Shown in pieces: positions 54,401 to 63,767 of a DNA stretch of 64,000 nucleotides. Made by a program: the position numbers and the translations under genes. The stretch's first letter is position 1. Every line of letters begins with the position of its first letter. This DNA is from Opitutales bacterium UBA5694 (GTDB lineage Bacteria; Verrucomicrobiota; Verrucomicrobiia; Opitutales; Opitutaceae): assembly GCA_002420185.1 (NCBI GenBank), contig DIHO01000018.1:62001-126000 (forward strand), written 5' to 3'. The notes beneath the pieces were generated by a model. The model saw only the letters and a list, made by a program, of their open reading frames with translations. It was not told where the DNA came from and did no database searches.

Positions 54401-55657
54401 CTACCCTGCCGAAAGCGAGCTGGAAAGCTGGAACACTGCAGAGATGATCCCAAACGCGATCATCCCAACCATCGCAAATACGCCAAGCAATACGCCTGTT
54501 GAGACAAATCCAAGAAGCGTCTTAACAAACTTGTCTATCATCTCTGAGTATTGGCGAGACATCTGCCTAAGCCCGGGTACAACATCCCCTGTACTTTCTC
54601 CCACTGTAAATACGTCTAAAGCTATATCTTCGAAATACCAGGTGGACTTGAATGCAGTCGAAAGAGCAACCCCTTCGACCACCTTCGTGCGTACTTCAGA
54701 AAAGGTGCTGCGCATGGAATAATTCGAAAGCGAGCGCTCCGCCATGGCCAGAGCTTGGACCATGATGATTCCGTTCTCCAACAAAAGGGAAAGCGTTTGC
54801 GTGAATTGCAGTATTTGAGTATCCCTCACGATTCGCCCGGCTCCCGGAATGCGGAGAAGTAAGGCGTCGAATTTGAAACGGCCAGCAGGGGATTTGCGCC
54901 AGGAAATCAGCAACGCAACGGCGAGGGCAATCCCTATTGCCGCGATCCAGCCGTAGTTGAGAAGTCCATCCGCAGTTGCTATCAGAATCTTCGTCGATGC
55001 AGGTAAATCACCCCCCAAAGACGCCAGCAATCCTTCAATGCGAGGAAGCAAGCTGAAAAGGAAAAGAAGTACTAGACCAATAGCAACAAGTATCAGAAAG
55101 CAAGGATAGGACAAAGCAGCGACGAGCTTGCCTCGAATCGCTTTTTGCTCCTCCATGCTTTCCACAATTCGCGTAAGAACGTTCTTCAGGTTACCGGTCG
55201 CCTCGCCTGCCTCAACTAGACTTACAACGCTTTCATGGAAGACTTTTGGCTGTTTCCTAAAGGCCTCCGACAAAGACCGACCCTGACTCAGTTCATCCCA
55301 CAGATTGGTAGCCAATAGTTTCTGTTGGGGATCACTCAAACGGGTACTCATCATCTTTAAAGCATCCGCAGACTGAATACCGCAATTAAGCATTTCACGA
55401 ATGCCAGTCAGAAACGGGAGTGCCACACTTCGGTTCAGCACCTTCACCTTTGGCTTGGAGCTATTCGATCTGAACAGGGAGCTAAAACCAGATAAGCCAA
55501 CCTTCCCAGCCCGCGACTCATTAGTCTCATTTACCGACAACGGCCTAAGCTTCTGAGCAGTCAGCTTCTGCAGTGCCACTTTTCGATTCACGGCATCAAT
55601 TGACCCTCTTACAGACTCGCCGCTTAGATCTTTTGCACTGTAGGTGAAACTTGGCAT
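54401..55657 (-). CDS. gspF: type II secretion inner-membrane platform protein GspF
   Basis: A 418-residue GspF/PilC-family protein. Two homologous halves are visible (VALPFLTGIREMLNCGIQSA and QFTQTLSLLLENGIIMVQAL), each followed by membrane helices, with ESMEEQKAIRGKLVAALSYP between. The C-terminal helix pair ends in GVFAMVGMIAFGIISAVFQL. It links the ATPase GspE to the pseudopilus. It is the last gene of the visible cluster; 49 bases separate it from gspE. Confidence 0.93.
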   Translation of the reverse strand: MPSFTYSAKDLSGESVRGSIDAVNRKVALQKLTAQKLRPLSVNETNESRAGKVGLSGFSSLFRSNSSKPKVKVLNRSVALPFLTGIREMLNCGIQSADALKMMSTRLSDPQQKLLATNLWDELSQGRSLSEAFRKQPKVFHESVVSLVEAGEATGNLKNVLTRIVESMEEQKAIRGKLVAALSYPCFLILVAIGLVLLFLFSLLPRIEGLLASLGGDLPASTKILIATADGLLNYGWIAAIGIALAVALLISWRKSPAGRFKFDALLLRIPGAGRIVRDTQILQFTQTLSLLLENGIIMVQALAMAERSLSNYSMRSTFSEVRTKVVEGVALSTAFKSTWYFEDIALDVFTVGESTGDVVPGLRQMSRQYSEMIDKFVKTLLGFVSTGVLLGVFAMVGMIAFGIISAVFQLSSSLSAG

Positions 55658-55706
55658 GGACTAAATCAGGAATGCAAAAGGAGGATAGACATTTTTTATT
55701 AGCAAA

Positions 55707-57395
55707 CTATCCTTCTTTAACGGAAATCGTACGTACGACTTCGTCCAAAGTAGTCAGATTTTTCCGGGTGAGATTCCATCCCGATTCTCCCAGTGTGACC
55801 AAACCGCCTTTGCGGCCGATCTCACGCATCAGCGGTGCTGCCTCACGATTCACGATAGGATCATGCAATGCCTCGGTAACTCTTAAGATCTCGTAAATCC
55901 CAATTCTCCCTTTGTAACCAATATTCCGGCACCGTTCACAACCTTTTGCCACGGGCAATTGAAGAACACCATCCATCGCTGAATCAGGCATATCCAATAC
56001 ACCAAGGGAATCCAATACAACCGTTCGTTCAATCGGTTTCAATTCGTAGCAATCCTGACAAAGCCTTCTCAAGAGTCGCTGTCCGATAACAAGCTCCACA
56101 CCGGATGCAATGAGAAAAGGCTCAATCCCCATATCCGTCAATCTCGTTATAGCCCCTGCTGAGTCATTCGTGTGGAGTGTGCTAAAAACAAGGTGCCCTG
56201 TAAGGGAGGCTCGAATCGCGATGTCTGCCGTCTCCCGGTCGCGAATTTCCCCCACCATAATGACGTTCGGGTCTTGTCTCAAGACGTGTCTTAATGCCTC
56301 GGCAAAACCAAAACCAATCTCTTGTTTGACTTGAATCTGATTCACCCCTGGAACCTCATACTCGATGGGATCCTCAACCGTGATGATACGACGGTCTTCG
56401 GAATTTATTTTCCGAATAAACGCGTTGAGCGATGTCGACTTACCAGAACCCGTCGGACCCGTAACCAAAATAATGCCGTGGGGTAGTCCAAGTGCACGGT
56501 CCACTTTCTGCTGATCCGCATCCGACATACCGAGTTGCTGGAGGCTCAGAGGAGAACTCTTCTTGTTCAGTAAGCGCAAGCTAATGCTCTCGCCATACAT
56601 CACCGGCATGGTTGACAGGCGGATGTCCAAAATAGTTTCCGCCGTTTTCAAGTTGATTCTTCCATCCTGAGGGAGGCGACGCTCAGAAATATTGAGCTTC
56701 GCCATAATCTTCAGTCGGGAGACTATCGCGTCCTGGAACTTTCTGAGGTTGTCAGGAACGGGAACCGAGACTAGCAACCCATCAATCCGATAGCGGATGC
56801 GAAGCTCGTCTTCCATGGGCTCGAAATGGATGTCAGTCGCTCCCTCTTCAACGGCTTGGTGGAACACCTCGTTGACAAAGCGAATGATCGCCGCGTCATC
56901 ATCCTCTTCTTCCGCGACTTCAGCAGAGACTAGATCATCATCGATATCAAACGACTCGTCTAAACTTTCAGCTCCTACCCCTAAATTTTGCGTAATAAAT
57001 TTAGAAATACGGTCCGGATTCGCCAATCTCCAAATGGGGCGCTGACCGCAGGTTGCGTACACCCAGTCATCCATGATACCTTCAACAGGCCACCCTGTCG
57101 CAAGGGCTAATTGGTCCTCCTCCCAATCCCCATCCAATAGCTTGATTGGAACGCAATGAAACTCGTGTAGAATGCGAAGTGGAATCGCACTCAATCGATC
57201 GAGATCAAAATGCTCATGGGAAACAACCGCCATTCCAGTCTCATCTCCCAGCCAATCAACTATTTCGCTCAGGTTACTATTCTGCCAATCGGCGATTTGC
57301 TCGAGGCGTTCCGAGCGTCTCAAACCCTCCAACTCGGTCAATTGATCCTGGCTCAGTTTGAGTCTATCCAAAAAAGTTAGCTCAGCAACCATCAT
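55707..57395 (-). CDS. gspE: type II secretion ATPase GspE
   Basis: A 562-residue ATPase. The N-terminal domain (to about 150) is diverged, and an acidic linker (EVAEEEDDDAA) precedes the motor. Walker A is GPTGSGKSTS (313-320), the Asp box TVEDPIEYEVPGVNQIQV, Walker B DPNVIMVGEIRDRETADIA, and the His box HLVFSTLHTNDSAGAITRL. The zinc element has four Cys (C446, C449, C486, C489), typical of GspE/PilB. The ATG overlaps the preceding stop by 4 bases. It powers pseudopilus assembly. It is intact, in contrast to the pilT-like remnant at 27-28 kb. Confidence 0.95.
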   Translation of the reverse strand: MMVAELTFLDRLKLSQDQLTELEGLRRSERLEQIADWQNSNLSEIVDWLGDETGMAVVSHEHFDLDRLSAIPLRILHEFHCVPIKLLDGDWEEDQLALATGWPVEGIMDDWVYATCGQRPIWRLANPDRISKFITQNLGVGAESLDESFDIDDDLVSAEVAEEEDDDAAIIRFVNEVFHQAVEEGATDIHFEPMEDELRIRYRIDGLLVSVPVPDNLRKFQDAIVSRLKIMAKLNISERRLPQDGRINLKTAETILDIRLSTMPVMYGESISLRLLNKKSSPLSLQQLGMSDADQQKVDRALGLPHGIILVTGPTGSGKSTSLNAFIRKINSEDRRIITVEDPIEYEVPGVNQIQVKQEIGFGFAEALRHVLRQDPNVIMVGEIRDRETADIAIRASLTGHLVFSTLHTNDSAGAITRLTDMGIEPFLIASGVELVIGQRLLRRLCQDCYELKPIERTVVLDSLGVLDMPDSAMDGVLQLPVAKGCERCRNIGYKGRIGIYEILRVTEALHDPIVNREAAPLMREIGRKGGLVTLGESGWNLTRKNLTTLDEVVRTISVKEG

Positions 57396-57991
57396 TTCTG
57401 GTTTCCGTCATTTATAATATTGCTTCGGAGTGCCCTCCGACGGCGGATTTCTTCAGCGACTCGCTGCATTCGTTCGCGAACCTCCTCATCACTAGCGGCT
57501 TCCATGTTCTGATTTCCATTCGGCAGCGACCTCCTCACCGGGACGGTGGGAGTTCGCTGCACATCCTCTGCAGTCCGCTGCGGAGACTGCCGAGGCGTTT
57601 CCTTAAGAGTGATAATATCGGCGTCTTTAAGACTAAGCTGCTTGGTTAGACCATTCTGCCGAATCCAGATCTTTTCCTCCCCCGGTTTTCTACCGCTATC
57701 GTAATTAACTAGGCTAAATCCGTCCTCTCCCAATTCGTCTTTAGTGAGCCGATAACTCTTCTTGGTTTGAGGATCGTAAACACTTACCCAAGCAGTCCCA
57801 CCAATTTCTATAATGCCTCGAAATTCGACCGAATCCAAGGCGGTCGCAGGCGCCGCTTTCGCGGGAGCTGCTGCGGGATTTCTAGCCGAAGGCGGAGCAA
57901 AGGGCGACCGAGGTTCGCTTCCCTGAGCGTGGACCAACCCCTCAAAAAAAAGGGAAGCTAACAAGACCCCTGCTTTTACCGCCATGTTCAT
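57392..57991 (-). CDS. periplasmic GspC/PilP-like secretion protein
   Basis: A 199-residue protein with a signal peptide (VLLASLFFEGLVHAQG) and a Pro/Ala linker. A compact beta domain (SVEFRGIIEIGGTAWVSVYD, then DGFSLVNYD and IWIRQNG) resembles the homology region of GspC or PilP, the clamp between inner-membrane parts and secretin. The C-terminal third is Arg/Glu rich and helical (DEEVRERMQRVAEEIRRRRA). It lies between gspD and gspE, where such a protein is expected. The identification rests on context and fold impression. Confidence 0.55.
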   Translation of the reverse strand: MNMAVKAGVLLASLFFEGLVHAQGSEPRSPFAPPSARNPAAAPAKAAPATALDSVEFRGIIEIGGTAWVSVYDPQTKKSYRLTKDELGEDGFSLVNYDSGRKPGEEKIWIRQNGLTKQLSLKDADIITLKETPRQSPQRTAEDVQRTPTVPVRRSLPNGNQNMEAASDEEVRERMQRVAEEIRRRRALRSNIINDGNQK

Positions 57992-58046
57992 TATCGATTA
58001 CTTACCGTTTGTAGGGTTTTCTGGCAACGGAATCTTTCAACCCTTT

Positions 58047-60278
58047 CTATTTAGAATTCGAATCCTTCGTTGTGTCTTTAGTGAGGTCAAATCGGCCATT
58101 ATCTAAAAACTCTCCGAGCTTGCTATCCATTGGATGGCCCAGCATCTTTTCCCGTGCGTCTAAATCCGCCTCAACGGAATCGCGAATGACTTTGGGACGG
58201 ATAAAGACAAGTAGCTCTCTTTTCTCATAATCGGTTCCCCGGCTACGAAAAATATTTCCAAAAACGGGGATATCGCCGAGTAATGCCATTTTGTTGAGCG
58301 ATTTCGTTTCCTTGCTTCGCTGCATACCGCCAAGCACCACCAAACCATTGCTTTTAACGCTCACAAACGAAACCATCTGACGTCGACCAATAATCGGCTG
58401 CTGATTTCCATTAATTTCGACAGATCCATCAATGTCATTCACCGATTGGTCGATTTCTAGCTGAATGATGTCATTCGGCCCGATTAGCGGTTTCACTTTC
58501 AGCTCAATAGCGATATCCTGGTACTGAACCGTCTCCCGAACCGACGTACTCAGCGTATTGTCGGTTGTTGTGCCCGTTACAATCGGACGTTGCTGGCCAA
58601 CAGTAAAGGTCGCTTCCTGATTGTGCGTGGTCAGTAATGTCGGTATTGAGAGGATACGGACATTACTATTCGTTTGAGCAGCAGACAGAATTGCATCGAA
58701 ACTCAGGTTAGAAATTATCCCGGTTGTTGCATCCATATTAAATGACACGTTATTCGCACCGATTCCCAAAATGTCTAGGCCTTGCAGGTTTCTAATGTTG
58801 GGCTCACCCGCCACCTCGTTTTGAATATATGAGCCTGTGATTTGATCCATTCCTCGATTCGAATCTTTGTCTAAGTTAACCTCAGCAATGATAACTTCAA
58901 TTCGTACCTGAGGGAGCAATACATCGATTTTCGCAATCAGCTCTGTCATCAAATCCAAATCACTTCGAGTACCTGAAATTATCAGTGAGTTGCTTCGCTC
59001 GTCTGCCTCGATCGTCATGAATTCGCTGAATTGGCCGTCCCGCTCTTCCAAAGTCGTATTGACTGCATTCCTTACCTGCTGCTGCAAAGGCTGATTTCGC
59101 TGTAACAGTTGACGGCCATTCTGACTTACACTCTGGTTGCCTCTCTGATTTTGCTGCTGAGTGTTCTGGTTCGCATTAGCCTGAGACCTGTCACCTGTTT
59201 CTGCAGAAGTAGAGCCACTGACAAAACTGCTCAAGAGTCCCGCGACTTCCGTTGCTTGAGCGTGGTTTAGGATTATAACCTCGATACGCGTGGCAGGGTC
59301 AGACTTGATATCAAGCTTTTCGATTATCTCGTCGAAAAACACGATGTTCGACGGTTCCGTCATTATAATGATCTGGTTCGTGCGATCATCAGAGGCAATG
59401 GCCGTATTTGATCCAAACAGGATTTGGCTAGGAATGGCACCCTCTCCCGCCGATACCGCATTCACCGTGGGGCGCGCAGGTTGGTTCCCACCAGTGTCTT
59501 GACCTACCCTAATTTGGTTTTGATTGTTAGCCTTCGATCCAGGATTAGACTGTTCCCCGAAGTTTGCCCTTGCAGCATCAATGAGGCTCTGTATTTGCTC
59601 CGCCACTTCACTGGCTTGAGCGTATTGCAAAGTGTAGAACTCTGTCTTCACATTGAGACGACTCGGCTTATCTACCTCAGAGACCACATATTCCAGCCGC
59701 TGCAGATTGCTAATCGTATCCGTCACCAGCACCGCATTTGAATTCTGAAACGGAATAATCGTGCTAAATCCAGGGCTCAGGAATTGCTGTATTTGGGACT
59801 GAAAAGTCTGGGAATCCAAATACTGCAAGCGAAACAGCTTACTCACTACCTTCCCGCTCGGCTGACGATCTAAAAGCGTTTCCACCTCCAACTCAGGGGC
59901 TTCGGTCCGAATTGTGTTGATCGATACTACTTTGAGAAATTTTTCCCCAAGAGGAGTCACCCCAATGCCATTGATACTCAGCAAGCTTTCAATTGCCAGA
60001 ATCGCTTCACCAAGGGTCATTTCTCCGCGACTGTCGAACGTGAACTCTGGAGTAGGCAATGCTTGAGGACGGATGACAGACCTACCTGTCAAGGTCTCCA
60101 GAGAATGGAGAACACTCACTAGCGGCTCTCCTCGCCAGAGAATTCTAACTGGATCGTCTTCCACCGCATTCACCATAGGGGCATTAGTGTCCTGAGCCTG
60201 TCCGATCAGGGACAGCATTCCCCAATTAAACATTAAAGCCAAGGTAACAAAATTCGCTTTTCGTATCCAATAATTCAT
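58047..60278 (-). CDS. gspD: type II secretion secretin GspD
   Basis: A 743-residue outer-membrane channel. A signal peptide is followed by an N0 domain, then N1-type repeats (RLQYLDSQTFQSQIQQFLS, YTLQYAQASEVAEQIQSLID, VIILNHAQATEVAGLLSSFV). An Asn/Gln-rich insert lies at about 355-400 inside the N3 region. The secretin core contains VRIEVIIAEVNLDKDSNRG, VGQQRPIVTGTTTDN and SNGLVVLGGMQRSKETKS. The C-terminus is short with no S-domain. The start overlaps gspM by 4 bases. No pilotin gene is seen in the window. Confidence 0.94.
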   Translation of the reverse strand: MNYWIRKANFVTLALMFNWGMLSLIGQAQDTNAPMVNAVEDDPVRILWRGEPLVSVLHSLETLTGRSVIRPQALPTPEFTFDSRGEMTLGEAILAIESLLSINGIGVTPLGEKFLKVVSINTIRTEAPELEVETLLDRQPSGKVVSKLFRLQYLDSQTFQSQIQQFLSPGFSTIIPFQNSNAVLVTDTISNLQRLEYVVSEVDKPSRLNVKTEFYTLQYAQASEVAEQIQSLIDAARANFGEQSNPGSKANNQNQIRVGQDTGGNQPARPTVNAVSAGEGAIPSQILFGSNTAIASDDRTNQIIIMTEPSNIVFFDEIIEKLDIKSDPATRIEVIILNHAQATEVAGLLSSFVSGSTSAETGDRSQANANQNTQQQNQRGNQSVSQNGRQLLQRNQPLQQQVRNAVNTTLEERDGQFSEFMTIEADERSNSLIISGTRSDLDLMTELIAKIDVLLPQVRIEVIIAEVNLDKDSNRGMDQITGSYIQNEVAGEPNIRNLQGLDILGIGANNVSFNMDATTGIISNLSFDAILSAAQTNSNVRILSIPTLLTTHNQEATFTVGQQRPIVTGTTTDNTLSTSVRETVQYQDIAIELKVKPLIGPNDIIQLEIDQSVNDIDGSVEINGNQQPIIGRRQMVSFVSVKSNGLVVLGGMQRSKETKSLNKMALLGDIPVFGNIFRSRGTDYEKRELLVFIRPKVIRDSVEADLDAREKMLGHPMDSKLGEFLDNGRFDLTKDTTKDSNSK

Positions 60279-60847
60279 GGTGTATATTCGATGGATTTCA
60301 ATTCTAGCTTCACATCGAGGAATTCCGGTGTCCGCCGCTGGGCTTGAATCGTAATTTGACGCAGACTGACATAAGGTAAATTCGTCTTAATCTCATTCGT
60401 AAATTGGATAAGCCGGTTGTAGTTCACTTTCCCAAGATCTATGGTGAAGGTGTGAAAGGTCAGCGAATTGCCTGAACTTGATTTAGGAGAATTGATTTTG
60501 AAGTCTCCAAACCCGTACTTTCGAATCAGATCATCTATACGAGCGTTGACCTCATTCACAGAGGGAAGTTCGCCTAAGTTGATATCTTGGATTAAACTAT
60601 TGTACTCCTCTTCCGTTATAGCTTGCTGCTCTAGGTAATCCCCCTGGTTTTTAGCTGCACTGTTTGCGACCCTGATGTCGAAAAAAGCGGTGCCATGCCT
60701 TTCGATTTGGAACGAAAACCATACTCCGAGCAGGGCCCCTACGAATAAAACAGTTAGCACTTTCTCCCGCATCGATAGCCGAAAGAAACGGACGCGCAAA
60801 AAAGCGATCCAATACTGGAAGTCGTTTTTGATACTTGAACTAGCCAT
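60275..60847 (-). CDS. GspM/PilO-like type II secretion assembly protein
   Basis: A 190-residue bitopic membrane protein. One helix near the N-terminus (VLTVLFVGALLGVWFSFQIE) is followed by a helical stretch and a ferredoxin-like domain (NSLTFHTFTIDLGKVNYNRL, YVSLRQITIQAQR). This layout matches GspM or PilO. It overlaps the GspL-like gene by 8 bases and gspD by 4. It probably dimerises with the GspL-like protein. Confidence 0.65.
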   Translation of the reverse strand: MASSSIKNDFQYWIAFLRVRFFRLSMREKVLTVLFVGALLGVWFSFQIERHGTAFFDIRVANSAAKNQGDYLEQQAITEEEYNSLIQDINLGELPSVNEVNARIDDLIRKYGFGDFKINSPKSSSGNSLTFHTFTIDLGKVNYNRLIQFTNEIKTNLPYVSLRQITIQAQRRTPEFLDVKLELKSIEYTP

Positions 60848-62048
60848 TGTTCGCGACCTTCTCGATCACATTTTTAATTGCAAAAGAACCGGCCTTAAAA
60901 TATATTAACGCCGTAAACGTTGCACCACCCGGACGGCTCTGGATATTTTCCAGCTCCACGTTATCAATCTTAACAAAACGATCCAACCTTGCCTTGAACT
61001 GATTAACTTGTCCATTGCTCGTCGCATTAGCAAAGACTTTGAGGCTATTGGTTCCGTTGGTTTCGACTTTCGTAAACCAGACCGCATCCGTCAAAAATGG
61101 TTGTATAGCCACTAGCATGTCGAAAGGCACCAAGTCCGAGTCCTGAAAACTCAATAGTTCGTTGATCGTTGTTTGCTGGGAGATGATGCGTTCCACAATC
61201 GGAGCCTGCTCGGTATTCCAATCTTCACGCAAGTTCAGATAGCCACGCTCTACAAACCAAAATAGCTCTCCAAATACTAAAAGTGCGAGAGCGGCCGCAA
61301 CCGCGAGAACAACTCTCCATATGAGAAGATTTCTCTGCTCCTCCTGTTTCGCCTGTTCAACACTCTCTGGATCTCGTAGATCCATATTCCACAGAACTTC
61401 ACGTTTTATCTGAACCGCAATTGACTTCCCAGCTTCCGTAGCTTGAAATTTAAATTTTTTCTCTTCAATCGTGATATTAGTATTTGAATACCAAATACGA
61501 GTAATATTTTCACCTATGCGATCTTTTAAGCGCTCTGTGACGACCTCCAAATCCCCACTGGCGAGTCGAACGGATCCATCTCCGCCTGAATTTCTGGGAA
61601 AGGACTCAAAGTAGCATGGTATCTCCGACACGTCGTCGAACTCGAAGTAGCTGATTGACGAATCAGAAACCAGCAACAAAGGAGCCCCTTCTTCGCCTTT
61701 TCCAGCCAGAACCCCTACACTGAATTCGGGTATCACCACTTCATACTTGGACCATTCAGACATCTCAGTGCTGTCGAACGACCGCCTGTATCCAGAATAT
61801 ATATAGGCATATCGCTTGGCTTTATCAACGCAAAACCCAAACTGAAGATGCTCCAGGGGAAAGGGCGACATGCCTTCCAGCTGAAGCTGCAAATAGCTCT
61901 CCCGTTCACTATCTTCAACATCCTCGGGGATTTCCACCCTCCGACAGAAGAAAACATGACCTGGAGCAGCAGCGACCTGCATCGTCATCATCCTATCATT
62001 TTCTGGATTGGTTAATGTATTTTGCACAACTGTAAACTTGTCGGTCAC
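60840..62048 (-). CDS. GspL/PilM-N-like type II secretion protein
   Basis: A 402-residue bitopic protein. The first 235 residues are an actin-like cytoplasmic domain of the GspL type (YLQLQLEGMSPFPLEHLQFG is the recognisable stretch). One helix (VVLAVAAALALLVFGELFWF) is followed by a periplasmic ferredoxin-like domain. The GTG start at 62048 overlaps the gspK stop by 4 bases. It is expected to connect GspE to the inner-membrane platform. Confidence 0.68.
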   Translation of the reverse strand: MTDKFTVVQNTLTNPENDRMMTMQVAAAPGHVFFCRRVEIPEDVEDSERESYLQLQLEGMSPFPLEHLQFGFCVDKAKRYAYIYSGYRRSFDSTEMSEWSKYEVVIPEFSVGVLAGKGEEGAPLLLVSDSSISYFEFDDVSEIPCYFESFPRNSGGDGSVRLASGDLEVVTERLKDRIGENITRIWYSNTNITIEEKKFKFQATEAGKSIAVQIKREVLWNMDLRDPESVEQAKQEEQRNLLIWRVVLAVAAALALLVFGELFWFVERGYLNLREDWNTEQAPIVERIISQQTTINELLSFQDSDLVPFDMLVAIQPFLTDAVWFTKVETNGTNSLKVFANATSNGQVNQFKARLDRFVKIDNVELENIQSRPGGATFTALIYFKAGSFAIKNVIEKVANNG

Positions 62049-63085
62049 GTGGGATTGGCGTTGTTTATACTGGGCTCTTCCCTGAGCTCAAGGAAAACGA
62101 ACGGATATTCGAGATTCCCGGTTTCACCATTTTCTGTGGTTTCAGTATTCGTACTGAACGTTCCAATCAAACTGTACGAACTTCCTTTTTCCTGCACTGT
62201 CACTTTGACTGTTAAGACACTGATTTGTTGCGTAATCGGAATACCCCGCCCGATTTCGCCAATGACATCAGTCATTTCAACCGCATTGGCGAAGTAGTTG
62301 TCATCCGATGTCCCCGACTCCCCATCAAGACCTGCCAAGTATTCCAAGATAGTCTCAACCTGGATTTCGTTCAATCCCGCCAAGGACTGGAGAGCAAGCG
62401 GAGATGCGGAGTTTACGTTCAATTGCATCACGGGATGGTACGTCACCACTTCGGACAATCGTTTAAAATTGTCATTTGGAAATCCATTCTCGTCGAAAAA
62501 ATGCTCCTTAAATCCGATCACCGAGGAAAGCTCATCCAAAGAGCGGAGCGGTCCATTGGCCGGGTGCATCTCTAATTCGGTTGTACTGTACTCTCTCGAC
62601 TCCGCTCCATCTATTCGGGCGTCGTCGTCCTCGTCGATCCAATCGAGTAGCGTGTTGGTCAAAGACTGGCTCAGATCCAAATCAAAGTCCATTTCGTCAA
62701 ACAGCAGAAAGAGCGACCCTTCATCCAGCTCGTTGATACTGAGCTTCGAAGACTCGTCTATAAAATCGACGGTCACATTCATTCCTTCTGGAATCTCAAT
62801 CTTCGAGTAGTCAATTGGATCACCCCAGCCTTGGGCCGGAGCATAAATGGCATCGTCTATCGCTTTCACATCCGCCAGTACCGCAACCGCAACTTCGAGG
62901 ATCGACCAAGCTTGGAGCCTTAAACGCGTCCGCTCCACATAGTATCCCTCGCCGCGGACCTCGACTTGGGCTTGCTCCACGAATTTTGTTAAAACGTAGC
63001 TCAAGACAATTATTAGCACTAACACCATTAGCAAAATGGAGCCCTTTTTGGAACGGCAACGGTTTGAATCCAGGCGGCGTATCAT
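62045..63085 (-). CDS. gspK: type II secretion minor pseudopilin GspK
   Basis: A 346-residue protein, much larger than other pseudopilins, as is usual for GspK. The prepilin-like N-terminus is KKGSILLMVLVLIIVLSYVL, without a classic GFTLxE. The large helical insert contains SINELDEGSLFLLFDEMDFD, TLLDWIDEDDDARIDGAESR (acidic, calcium-site-like) and the later QLNVNSASPLALQSLAGLNE, a GspK signature. It caps the pseudopilus tip with GspI and GspJ. Confidence 0.9.
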   Translation of the reverse strand: MIRRLDSNRCRSKKGSILLMVLVLIIVLSYVLTKFVEQAQVEVRGEGYYVERTRLRLQAWSILEVAVAVLADVKAIDDAIYAPAQGWGDPIDYSKIEIPEGMNVTVDFIDESSKLSINELDEGSLFLLFDEMDFDLDLSQSLTNTLLDWIDEDDDARIDGAESREYSTTELEMHPANGPLRSLDELSSVIGFKEHFFDENGFPNDNFKRLSEVVTYHPVMQLNVNSASPLALQSLAGLNEIQVETILEYLAGLDGESGTSDDNYFANAVEMTDVIGEIGRGIPITQQISVLTVKVTVQEKGSSYSLIGTFSTNTETTENGETGNLEYPFVFLELREEPSINNANPT

Positions 63086-63765
63086 CAGAAAAAGGGAACC
63101 CCATCGAAAGAGACAGGCAGCACAATCTGTCGCTTTTCTTCTCTGCCTTCGTATTCGAAGGTTATTTCAATTCGCTGCGGCAAGAGAAATTGGCCATCTG
63201 CTTCTTTATTGGGATCGTCTTCAATTTCCCATTCTGCTTCCTCATCCTCAGCTTCTAGATAATAGTAATTTATTTCCGTTACGAAAGGTGAAATAAGCGT
63301 TTTGCGCGGTTCTTCCTCTTTAAAGCCTGTTTCAAGCCGCGACCGCCAAAGCAAATAGAGCCCATCCTCCTCGTCCAGCTTCAGCGAGCATACAACATGC
63401 GGCAAAGGCATTTCAGGCCAAACCAGCACACCAGGGCTTTTGTCTAGTTCGAAAGTTAGTAATTGCTCATTCTCATAGGCCCGACCTCCACGATTTGACC
63501 AATAGACAGGGGTCTGTGCTTCCCCCGTAGACGTCTTCCAACCAGATTTTTGTATGGACTGCTCCAAAAATCTGGATACGCCTCGCACGTGCTTCTGAAA
63601 TAGCCAAACGTTTGCCCCCTTACCCCACAGCTCTCCTAGGGCGAACACAAATGTGGTCGCGGCGACCAGCAAGGCGGCACCCATGAACACTGCAAACATC
63701 ACCTCAAGCAAAGTGAATCCTTTGCTCGAACGGAGAGATCGGTTTCGCTGATTTGTTAAACTCAT
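63085..63765 (-). CDS. gspJ: type II secretion minor pseudopilin, GspJ-like
   Basis: About 226 residues from ATG at 63765, two bases after the preceding stop; upstream in-frame codons to 63849 belong to the overlap with that gene. The prepilin peptidase site and helix are SSKGFTLLEVMFAVFMGAAL, with Gly-1, Phe+1 and Glu+5. The remaining beta-rich domain fits GspJ (VVCSLKLDEEDGLYLLWRSR). Its position directly before gspK supports the call. Confidence 0.85.
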   Translation of the reverse strand: MSLTNQRNRSLRSSKGFTLLEVMFAVFMGAALLVAATTFVFALGELWGKGANVWLFQKHVRGVSRFLEQSIQKSGWKTSTGEAQTPVYWSNRGGRAYENEQLLTFELDKSPGVLVWPEMPLPHVVCSLKLDEEDGLYLLWRSRLETGFKEEEPRKTLISPFVTEINYYYLEAEDEEAEWEIEDDPNKEADGQFLLPQRIEITFEYEGREEKRQIVLPVSFDGVPFF

Positions 63766-63767
63766 GC

